Shown piece after piece: positions 24,424 to 32,795 of a stretch of DNA of 64,000 bases. Under the pieces are notes generated by a model. It was not told the origin of the DNA. It searched no databases and saw only the letters and a list, made by a program, of their open reading frames with translations. The stretch is from Procambarus clarkii (taxonomy: Eukaryota > Arthropoda > Malacostraca > Decapoda > Cambaridae). The position numbers and the translations under genes were made by a program. The DNA is taken from NCBI RefSeq assembly GCF_040958095.1, contig NC_091227.1, positions 21,623,178 through 21,687,177 of the forward strand. The letters run 5' to 3'. Every line of letters starts with the position of its first letter. Position 1 is the stretch's first letter.

Positions 24424-24514
24424 GAGGGCCAGCGAGGGCCAGCAGGTGCCAGAGCTCGCCTGTGTACCTGCCAATGACCAATAACTCCCACTTGTTTTTG
24501 TGAGGTGGGGAGTA

Positions 24515-24630
24515 AAGAGGATGGAGAGGCACAGGTGAAGGGAAAATTTAGAAATTGGAAATACAGTTTGAGTTGTGAAATCAGGCGGGCTGTCCGCCTT
24601 GCTGACACGAGGTGTGGGTGTTGGCACCCA
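24515..24630 (+). repeat. dispersed repeat, copy 2
   Basis: Aligns with 19465-19588 through GGAGAGGCACAGGTGAAGGG, CAGGCGGGCTGTCCGCCTTG and GGTGTGGGTGTTGGCA. Confidence 0.75.
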
Positions 24631-24819
24631 AAGTATTCACCCACATATGTTAACAAACATGTGGAGAACGGTAGAGACACTTTGCAACCACTTCATAAGA
24701 GAGCGCAAGCTTAGCTTAAAGCAATCTTAGCTTAAAGAAAGCTTAGCTTAGCTACCCACACATCTCGTCAGCAAAACTGACAGCGCGCCTGCTAATATAC
24801 TTCATGGTGGCGTCCACAT

Positions 24820-26092
24820 TTCTACACGTTTTATATAATAATTATAATCATTAGGTCAACAAATAAGCCTATGAGCCACTCAGTTTTGTCAAGAGCTGCA
24901 CACTTCAAGACAATCATAGTAATGAAAGCGTCGTTGGTGTTTTTCTGTGGTCTGTTAAGCCCTCTTGGCAAGAGCGAAGTGTATTATGTTTTGGTAGGTA
25001 GGAGTAAAGGTGTTTGTATTATTAGTTAGTCAAATATTTTCATCATTGTAGATAAGAGTGAGGTTGGTCTAAAATGGTTGATTTGAGGGAGTGCACCACT
25101 TCTATACACTGGGAAGGCTCGGAGTTGGAGTGATTGGTTGTAGAACAATGCTATAGAAGTTGTAACACTAAAGGCTTTTTTTATATAAATTAGAGTTAGT
25201 ACCTAAGAATGGTTACTTGGTTTGGGTTTTAGTATAATTCTATCTTTATCATCTAAGGAGTCAGTTGGGGATGGGTACAGAGCCTCGGGATAGCTGCCTG
25301 AAAGGTAGTCCTGTACATTGGTTTGGGATGCTGGGATCTCATTGTCAAGGGATGTCCCAATAGAAGATACTGTTGAATTTCGTAACAGTGTCAGCTGCTG
25401 ATAACATTCCACTGTTTCCAGCAAAGACTATTTTTGTTATTAGAGTTCTTCTTTGATCCTAAGGATGGGAAATAGCGTTCTATGTTTTTTATGTTACCCT
25501 TTATTTTATTCAATTGCAGGCGATGAGTCACAATGACGTGGCTAAAGTATGTTGACCAGACCACACACTAGAAGGTGAAGGGACGACGACGTTTCGGTCC
25601 GCCCTGGACCATTCTCAAGTCGATTGTGAGAATGGACCTGGACCACAATCAACTTGAGAATGGTCCAGGACGGACCGAAACGTCGTCGTCCCTTCACCTT
25701 CTAGTGTGTGGTCTGGTCAACTTCTATTCAATTGATTTTCATAGCTTATTTTGACTTGTTTTATATTATCTTAGTATTGATGAGTATTCTTTGGAGATGA
25801 TCCCTATCCTGTATTTCTTCTCATATTCATGCTTTTTATTGAAGACTCAAGTATTCTTTTAGTAAGCCATGAGATGTTACTCCTTTTGGTGATGACTTGT
25901 TTAGGTAACATGAGACAGTGAGTATTAAAGAGGCTTAGAATGGTCTGAAGAACTGTTTACACATTTAGGTTAATGTTTGTTACATTACTAAGTTCAGTCT
26001 CCCAGCTTGAGTTACCAGCAGTGGCAACTAAGCTGCCTATGGAAGCTTCATTGTCCAGTCTGAAGCTAATCTTCACTGTTTGAAGTATTCAC
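24820..26092 (-). mobile_element. LINE fossil with reverse transcriptase remains, split by a fold-back insertion
   Basis: Minus-strand translations give, in order from 26092 downward: VKISFRLDNEASIGSLVATA, RSNISWLTKRILESSIKSMN (the linker between endonuclease and reverse transcriptase in CR1/Jockey LINEs), then, past the insertion at 25517-25724, IKGNIKNIERYFPSLGSKKN, the open 73-codon stretch 25203-25424 with SLDNEIPASQTNVQDYLSG, and weak matches to the RPxSxLxxxxK box. Many frame changes and stops break it. Motif wording is from knowledge of arthropod CR1/Jockey elements; the clade is an inference. Confidence 0.75.
25507..25734. mobile_element. Penelope-like fold-back element with 10-bp target duplication
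   Basis: A 208-bp insert (25517-25724) is flanked by perfect direct repeats TATTCAATTG (25507-25516 and 25725-25734). Its two arms (about 25551-25622 and 25650-25723) are near-perfect inverted copies of each other, each containing ACTAGAAGGTGAAGG and ACGACGACGTTTCGGTCC in one orientation or the other. The left side alone continues outward through GATGAGTCACAATGACGTGG. The arms equal the single copy at 46883-46995. The GGTCC...GGACCGAAACGTC core resembles the hammerhead-type motif known from Penelope-like element termini. No coding part is present. Confidence 0.8.
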
Positions 26093-26245
26093 CTAGTTGT
26101 GCTTGCGAGGGTTGAGCTCTGCTCTTTCAAACCGCCTCTCAACTGTCAATCAACTGTTACTAACTACTATCATATCTACATTTGAAACTGTGTATGGAGT
26201 CAGCCTCCACCACATCACTGCCTAATGCATTCCACTTGTGTGTGT
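26093..26245 (-). mobile_element. CR1-like LINE 3' end
   Basis: On the minus strand it carries GTGGAATGCATTAGGCAGTG, GATGTGGTGGAGGCTGACTC, TTGATTGACAGTTGAGAGGC and CACAACTAGGTGAA, as at 46108-46340. It abuts the older LINE fossil on the left. A (TG)n tract replaces its start at 26238-26252. Confidence 0.85.
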
Positions 26246-26369
26246 GTGTGTGTATTTATTTATTATTTCTGCCTGCAGAATCGAGCTGTTAGCTCTTGGA
26301 CCCCACCATTTCTAACAATCTAATTTTCGCCTATTATGTCTTCATATATTACTCCTACACACACATACA

Positions 26370-26552
26370 CACATTCCCAGGAAGTAGCCCGTAGTGGCTG
26401 TCTAAATCCCAGGTATCTATTTAATGCTAGGTGAATAGGGATATCAGGGCGAAAGAAAACCTGCCCATTTGTTTCCGCCTCGGCCGGGAATCGAATCCGG
26501 GCCCTTAGGCCTACGACCCCCGAGCGCAATCCACTCAGCCACGAGGCCCCTT
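26370..26552 (-). mobile_element. tRNA-derived SINE, second subfamily, 3'-truncated
   Basis: On the minus strand the head GGGGCCTCGTGGCTGAGTGG (A box) and a B box within GGATTCGATTCCCGGCC are followed by GAGGCGGAAACAAATGGGC and GGGATTTAGACAGCCAC. It matches the 5310-5562 copy through the GGAAACAAAT body but lacks the GGCCTGGTCGAGG tail. Confidence 0.85.
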
Positions 26553-26706
26553 TGTGTGTGTGTGTTTACTCAACAATTTGAAACTATGAATGGAATGTTC
26601 TTGGATCTGACTCTCAACCCGCCACCTCTTAGTCTAATGGTGTTGTTTATTGTCAACATATAGGTTTTTTCCCACTGTGTTTCCCCTGTGTATCTTATAC
26701 GTCTTG

Positions 26707-26710
<4 letters not shown>

Positions 26711-26752
<42 letters not shown>

Positions 26753-26785
26753 CTCTCTCTCTCTCTGTCCTCTCTCTCTCTCTGT

Positions 26786-26815
<30 letters not shown>
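26711..26815. repeat. (TC)n microsatellite
   Basis: CT dinucleotides with three CTGTCCTC interruptions. Confidence 0.96.
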
Positions 26816-26819
<4 letters not shown>

Positions 26820-26839
26820 TCTACTTTCTACTTTCTACA

Positions 26840-26995
26840 AACGCTTTTGGCATTTCGTAAATCTGCAGTCTGCCCAACCTTCTCTGTTCTGTCTGATTCT
26901 TGTTACCTTATCATACAACTCCTTTAGGTTCGTTAGGCAAGATTTCTCTTCTGTAAAGCCATGTTGGTCTTTGTTTCCTGACTTGGCTCACCTGC
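26840..26995 (-). mobile_element. CR1-like reverse transcriptase fossil
   Basis: Minus-strand translation reads DQHGFTEEKSCLTNLKELYD, then KVTRIRQNREGWADC. This is the QHGFRxGxSCLTNLLxFYxxVT segment upstream of catalytic motif A in CR1/Jockey-like enzymes. It is a short fragment with the motif-A aspartates not preserved. Confidence 0.8.
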
Positions 26996-27007
26996 TCTTT
27001 ATCCCCT

Positions 27008-27182
27008 GCACAGGGGCACACCGCCCCCCTTGTCAACAGCTGCACAGGGGCACACCGCCCCCCTTGTCAACAGCTGCACAGGGGCACACCGCCCCCTTGT
27101 CAACAGCTGCACAGGGGCACACCGCCCCCCGTGTCAACAGCTGCACAGGGGCACACCGCCCCCCGTGTCAACAGCTGCACAA
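27008..27182. repeat. 33-34-bp minisatellite, ~5 copies
   Basis: Each unit includes CAGCTGCACAGGGGCACACC and a C run, then TTGTCAA or GTGTCAA. Unit length varies with the C run. Confidence 0.95.
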
Positions 27183-27365
27183 TAAGCCTCTTTCTTGTGA
27201 ATGTAAAAACATTTGCTGTGTTGCCAGTGATCACCCTCAAGTCTCTGATCAATAAAGTATAAATCAGCGAGAATAATGCCATAAAGCGCGTGTCCAACAA
27301 GAGGGAATCTTTCCCAACCCAAACTGGGCTGAGTCACAACCTGGCGTGGACTCTTGCTCTTGGTG

Positions 27366-27510
27366 AGGGGGTGAGGGAGGAGGGTGTGAGGGAAGAGGGT
27401 GTGAGGGAAGAGGGTGTGAGGGAAGAGGGTGTGAGGGAGGAGGGTGTGAGGGAAGAGGGTGTGAGGGAAGAGGGTGTGAGGGAAGAGGGTGTGAGGGAAG
27501 AGGGTGTGAT
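27366..27510. repeat. 15-bp G-rich minisatellite, ~10 copies
   Basis: Unit GGTGTGAGGGAAGAG with occasional GGGAGGAG. The + strand frame reads REEGV repeats. Confidence 0.96.
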
Positions 27511-27889
27511 CCAGGCGCACAGGAATGTGAGGTGAGGAGGCTTCAGGCACCAAAGGAGGCACCTTTCACCGTACACTCTCAGTCGGGTGTACACAGTCAG
27601 CTACAAGGTGTACACAGTGCTATGGGATGTACACAGTCAGCTAAATATTTAATTGTATATCTTAATTAGATTTACCGTCTTTTGTCCAACCTTTTCAACT
27701 TATTGTCGGCTCATTTCGTTACTATAAGTACTGCCTGAACAGGAGGGTGGCCTGAAATGTATGGAGACAATTTCCTCTTTCAGGTAATTGGCATATGTTA
27801 GAAATAGGATGTGTCCAAGCCCCGCCCCCTGAGGTGACCCATTCGTGACCTCTCGCTACTGTGGCGTCTCACTGTAACCATTAGTGTGG

Positions 27890-28080
27890 GACAGTATCAT
27901 AACCATAACTCACTATCGTTTGTGTGGGACAGTATCAAATGCTTTCTGCCAGTCCAGGAAGATGCAGTCAGCCCATCCCCTCTAGTTTGGTTTCTGTATG
28001 TCAGTATAGAACTTAAATCAGTTTGCGAAGCAGAATTTTCCTTGGTTAAATCTAAAATCATTACGTCAATAGATGCACAG
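27890..28080 (-). mobile_element. CR1-like reverse transcriptase fossil with motif A
   Basis: Minus-strand translation contains RGWADCIFLDWQKAFDTV followed by PHKR, the motif-A region of LINE reverse transcriptases, preceded by a weak QHGF-type block. The coding region overlaps that of 26840-26995, so the two are separate insertions. Upstream and downstream parts are lost in tandem repeats. Confidence 0.82.
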
Positions 28081-28081
28081 G

Positions 28082-28240
28082 CTTCACCAGGTGTTGTCTG
28101 TAGAAGCCTGGGATTCAGGTGTTGTCTGTGGAAGCCCGGGCTTCACCAGGTGTTGACTGTGGAAGCCCGGGCTTTACCAGGTGTTGTCTGTGGAAGCCTG
28201 GGCTTCACCAGGTGTTGTCTGTGGAAGCCTGGGCTTCCCT
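28082..28240. repeat. 31-bp minisatellite, ~5 copies
   Basis: Unit includes GGCTTCACCAGGTGTTGTCT and GTGGAAGCCTG. It begins exactly where the reverse-transcriptase fossil stops. Confidence 0.93.
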
Positions 28241-28377
28241 TGCTTCCTTATGTCTTGGTTGTGGGGTGAAGCTTTCCTCAGCTTCTTAAAGAGTTTACTC
28301 GTCGTGTAGTTCATCATGTCCTGTGTTGGTTTTTCTCTTCAGCTCTCGCCTCATTCTGTTCCCCCTGTGTGTTTGTG

Positions 28378-28617
<240 letters not shown>

Positions 28618-29190
28618 GCTAACTCAATACGTAATATTAAATGCAAATATTATAAGAAAAGTGAAGCCACTGAGTCACTCCACTGAACTAAGAATAATTC
28701 TAAGACGAGGTTAGGAGCCGAACCCAAGAGCTAAATCTCGCTCCCGGTAGTAGTAGGCCTAGTCACTGATAGGTAAACACACACACAGGCCGCCTAAATA
28801 AAACCAATCACGTTTCTCTCGGTTTCAAGAGCTGTTACTTGGAGAATTGAGCCAAGCCCAGCAGGAAATGAAGGAAGAGCTTCCCCTCTTTTCCCCTCTC
28901 TCTCTTAACCCTTTTCCTGCGCCCGTCTCACCCCTCAGGCCGTGTGGACATGATGTTATTTACAAGAACACGTGTCCATGTATGGGGCGGTTGTCACTGC
29001 TTGGCGGGGTGGGTGAGGGCGGCAGCTTATCACCTCACTTGTGTGTGTGTATGTGGTTACAGGTTGTGCTTCAGCTCCTGGAACCCGCCTTCCAGTCACC
29101 GGTCGCAGTTCCTCCCCCCGACCCCAAAGTTACAACAATTGATTATGTATACAGAGTTAGCCAGGTAGACGTAATTGCCAGTGAAGGATA
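28618..29190. other. no gene recognised
   Basis: Unique DNA between TG and TA tracts. Open frames run into the microsatellites and have no recognisable domain. Confidence 0.5.
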
Positions 29191-29196
29191 TTATAT

Positions 29197-29253
<57 letters not shown>

Positions 29254-29308
29254 CTATATATATATATATATAACTTGCATATTGTCCAGGGGACCATTCT
29301 GGCTTGTT

Positions 29309-29378
<70 letters not shown>
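29191..29378. repeat. two (TA)n tracts
   Basis: 29191-29275 and 29311-29378 are TA tracts separated by about 36 bp of unique sequence, followed by (GCTCCTCCT)n at 29381-29406. Confidence 0.96.
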
Positions 29379-29381
<3 letters not shown>

Positions 29382-29512
29382 CTCCTCCTGCTCCTCCTGC
29401 TCCTCCCTCTGAGAAGGATGCTGCTCCCTTTGAAGCGAGTCTTTGTTTCTGAGGAGAGTCCTCTCTTCCCCAAGGCAATTCTGCTCTCTTTCTGTGAGAT
29501 GGATCTTTCCTC

Positions 29513-29602
29513 TGAGGCAGCCTCGCCCTTTCTGACGTTATACCTCACCCTTCTCTGTTGCGATAGCTAGCCCCCCTCTGAGGCAGCCTCGCCCTTTCTG
29601 AC
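29513..29602. repeat. short direct duplication
   Basis: CTGAGGCAGCCTCGCCCTTT followed by CTGACG occurs at about 29513-29538 and again at 29577-29602. Confidence 0.85.
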
Positions 29603-29857
29603 GCGGCCCTAGTCGCTCTCTCCCCCAGAGGACATCCTTGCTAGATTTACGGTAATGGCCGCCAAGGACAGATTGGTGGCGCTGGTCTGTGAGACACTGG
29701 GTGGTGGTGGTGAGGGCCTGTCCCTCTCCCCTCCTTCACTCTCCTTCCCCTCACTCTCCCTCATTCACTACTCTCACCCTTCACTGACTCTCACCCCAAA
29801 CTCTCCTAGATTTGTTTTGCACTTTTGACGTTTTCCTTTGAATCCTCTCATTCTCAT
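29603..29857. other. no feature recognised
   Basis: CT-rich unique sequence leading into the next microsatellite. Confidence 0.5.
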
Positions 29858-29858
29858 T

Positions 29859-29931
<73 letters not shown>

Positions 29932-29951
29932 TCTCTCTCCCTCTCTCTCAC
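29858..29951. repeat. (CT)n microsatellite
   Basis: About 90 bp of CT preceded by a CATTCT triplication. Confidence 0.97.
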
Positions 29952-30045
29952 TCCTCTCCTAGCGCCCTCCTCCCAGCCAGGCAAGACGTTTAATACCTGG
30001 ATCGGTGATAAACGCGGCCACTGGCGGTCTATTTATTAGGGTCAG

Positions 30046-30562
30046 CCTGGTTTGCTATCGAGTCTCCGTGGTTCGCTATCCAGTCTCCGGGGTTCGCTAT
30101 CGAGTCTCCGGGGTTCGCTATCCAGTCTCCGGGGTTCGCTATCGAGTCTCCGGGGTTCGCTATCCAGTCTCCGGGGTTCGCTATCGAGTCTCCGGGGTTC
30201 GCTATCCAGTCTCCGGGGTTCGCTATCGAGTCTCCGTGGTTCGCTATCCAGTCTCCGGGGTTCGCTATCGAGTCTCCGGGGTTCGCTATCCAGTCTCCGG
30301 GGTTCGCTATCGAGTCTCCGGGGTTCGCTATCCAGTCTCCGGGGTTCGCTATCCAGCCTCCGGGGTTCGCTATCGAGTCTCCGGGGTTCGCTATCCAGTC
30401 TCCGGGGTTCGCTATCGAGTCTCCGTGGTTCGCTATCCAGTCTCCGGGGTTCGCTATCGAGTCTTCGTGGTTCGCTATCCAGTCTCCGGGGTTCGCTATC
30501 GAGTCTCCGGGGTTCGCTATCGAATCTCCGTGGTTCGCTATCAAGTCTCGGGGGTCCCTAAG
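30046..30562. repeat. 21-bp minisatellite with dimeric structure, ~24 copies
   Basis: The core is GGTTCGCTATCGAGTCTCCG plus one G. Units alternate CTATCGAG and CTATCCAG almost strictly, so the true period is 42 bp; a CCGTGG variant for CCGGGG recurs. The + strand frame reads a SSLRGSL heptapeptide and the minus strand reads IANPGDW/IANPGDS, both by-products of a period divisible by three. Confidence 0.97.
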
Positions 30563-30670
30563 CGGTTCCACAGGGACTCCGGCCGTTGTCTGTGGTTCTG
30601 AGGCGTCTCCAGAGGTCCTATTGGGTCTGTGAGGATTACTGGCGGTTCTATAAAGTTCTAGAACCCTATA

Positions 30671-30694
30671 AAACCGTTTTCTATAACGGTTTTC
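30671..30694. other. imperfectly spaced palindrome
   Basis: AAAACCGTT and AACGGTTTT flank TTCTAT, and CCGTTTT recurs just downstream. No promoter context is visible. Confidence 0.7.
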
Positions 30695-30705
30695 CAACCG
30701 TTTTA

Positions 30706-31042
30706 AACTTTTAAAACTAAGCGTTTTAAATGTTTTTTCAAACGTTTTCTGCAGATTATCTGGGGGCTTGGCTTGTCTCTCGGTGTTATACGTGGTTCTT
30801 GGGGTTCTTCTGTGGTGGGTAGCTGTTCTTCCTCTGTGGCCGATTTCTTCTGTAGTTTTATGCAATTTTATCCTTTTGTGTTATTTATCGGGATTTTGTG
30901 TGTCGTGTGATGTAAAAGTCCCACAGGGGCCTTTTATGGGGTTTCCTGAGGTTCTTTGTCGTTGGGGATATATTGAGCGGGTAGAGAGGTAGAGTGACCG
31001 CCTCGCTCGGGTCCGCATGTTTATGTATTTTTTTAAACGGGA
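30706..31042. other. no gene recognised
   Basis: T-rich unique sequence with frames under 75 codons. Confidence 0.5.
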
Positions 31043-31225
31043 ATTCACACTCACTAGCTGTGTTCCGTCACACTCACTAGCTGTGTTCCGTCACACTCAC
31101 TAGCTGTGTTCCGTCACACTCACTAGCTGTGTTCCGTCACACTCACTAGCTGTGGTCTGTCACACTCACTGGGTATGGTCCGTCACACTCACTAGCTGTG
31201 GTCTGTCACACTCACTGGGTATGTT
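31043..31225. repeat. 23-bp minisatellite, ~8 copies
   Basis: Units contain GTTCCGTCACACTCACTAGC; later units change to GGTCTGTCACACTCACTGGG. Confidence 0.95.
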
Positions 31226-31296
31226 CTGTCCGTCCAGCGCTCAAGGGAGTGTGTGTCGCAGAGAGGCATGTCACAGATGTGAAGTTGGAGTTTAGT

Positions 31297-31384
31297 GTTT
31301 GTCATGCCATGCCAATGGGTCATGTCATGCCATGCCAGTGGGTCATGTCATGCCATGCCAGTGGGTCATGCCATGCCAGTGGGG
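31297..31384. repeat. short CATGCCATGCCAGTGGGTCA tandem repeat
   Basis: Four units of about 23 bp, the last shortened. Confidence 0.92.
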
Positions 31385-31486
31385 GAGGGGGCAGTTGTGT
31401 TCGGAGGAATCATGGCCACATTTGGACAGGAATTTTATAGAGAATCTAACTAGTTTATTCATATCCCTTTGGGTCACAATAACGGT

Positions 31487-32255
31487 GTAGCCACGGACAG
31501 GGAGGTGTAGCCACGGACAGGGAGGTGTAGCCACGGACAGGGAGGTGTAGCCACGGACAGGGACGTGTAGCCACGGACAGGGACGTGTAGCCACGGACAG
31601 GGAGGTGTAGCCACGGACAGGGAGGTGTAGCCACGGACAGGGACGTGTAGCCACGGACAGGGACGTGTAGCCACGGACAGGGAGGTGTAGCCACGGACAG
31701 GGAGGTGTAGCCACGGACAGGGACGTGTAGCCACGGACAGGGACGTGTAGCCACGGACAGGGAGGTGTAGCCACGGACAGGGACGTGTAGCCACGGACAG
31801 GGACGTGTAGCCACGGACAGGGACGTGTAGCCACGGACAGGGACGTGTAGCCACGGACAGGGACGTGTAGCCACGGACAGGGACGTGTAGCCACGGACAG
31901 GGACGTGTAGCCACGGACAGGGACGTGTAGCCACGGACAGGGACGTGTAGCCACGGACAGGGACGTGTAGCCACGGACAGGGACGTGTAGCCACGGACAG
32001 GGACGTGTAGCCACGGACAGGGACGTGTAGCCACGGACAGGGACGTGTAGCCACGGACAGGGACGTGTAGCCACGGACAGGGACGTGTAGCCACGGACAG
32101 GGACGTGTAGCCACGGACAGGGACGTGTAGCCACGGACAGGGACGTGTAGCCACGGACAGGGACGTGTAGCCACGGACAGGGACGTGTAGCCACGGACAG
32201 GGACGTGTAGCCACGGACAGGGACGTGTAGCCACGGACAGAGAGGTGAAGCCACG
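31487..32255. repeat. 20-bp minisatellite, ~38 copies
   Basis: Unit GTGTAGCCACGGACAGGGAC, with GGGAG as the only common variant. The left third mixes both forms, while about two dozen units from roughly 31780 to 32240 are all GGGAC. The array starts directly after GGTCACAATAACG, a word also found in the Penelope-like repeat at 46883, and ends within about 40 bp of the assembly gap. Minus-strand frames stay open (LHVPVRGYTSLSVATRPCPW) as a by-product. Confidence 0.97.
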
Positions 32256-32295
32256 GACGGGAGGCTCGCATTACAGGCTCAATATAGTTATAAAA

Positions 32296-32795
32296 NNNNN
32301 NNNNNNNNNNNNNNNNNNNNNNNNNNNNNNNNNNNNNNNNNNNNNNNNNNNNNNNNNNNNNNNNNNNNNNNNNNNNNNNNNNNNNNNNNNNNNNNNNNNN
32401 NNNNNNNNNNNNNNNNNNNNNNNNNNNNNNNNNNNNNNNNNNNNNNNNNNNNNNNNNNNNNNNNNNNNNNNNNNNNNNNNNNNNNNNNNNNNNNNNNNNN
32501 NNNNNNNNNNNNNNNNNNNNNNNNNNNNNNNNNNNNNNNNNNNNNNNNNNNNNNNNNNNNNNNNNNNNNNNNNNNNNNNNNNNNNNNNNNNNNNNNNNNN
32601 NNNNNNNNNNNNNNNNNNNNNNNNNNNNNNNNNNNNNNNNNNNNNNNNNNNNNNNNNNNNNNNNNNNNNNNNNNNNNNNNNNNNNNNNNNNNNNNNNNNN
32701 NNNNNNNNNNNNNNNNNNNNNNNNNNNNNNNNNNNNNNNNNNNNNNNNNNNNNNNNNNNNNNNNNNNNNNNNNNNNNNNNNNNNNNNNNNNNNNN
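32296..32795. other. assembly gap, 500 N
   Basis: Exactly 500 N separate the 20-bp array side from the ~53-bp array. The round number suggests a placeholder of unknown true size. Open frames reported through it are meaningless. Confidence 0.99.

Noticed and set aside
24106-24680. Ser/Leu or Arg/Glu repeat frames
   Set aside because: Translations of a CT microsatellite.
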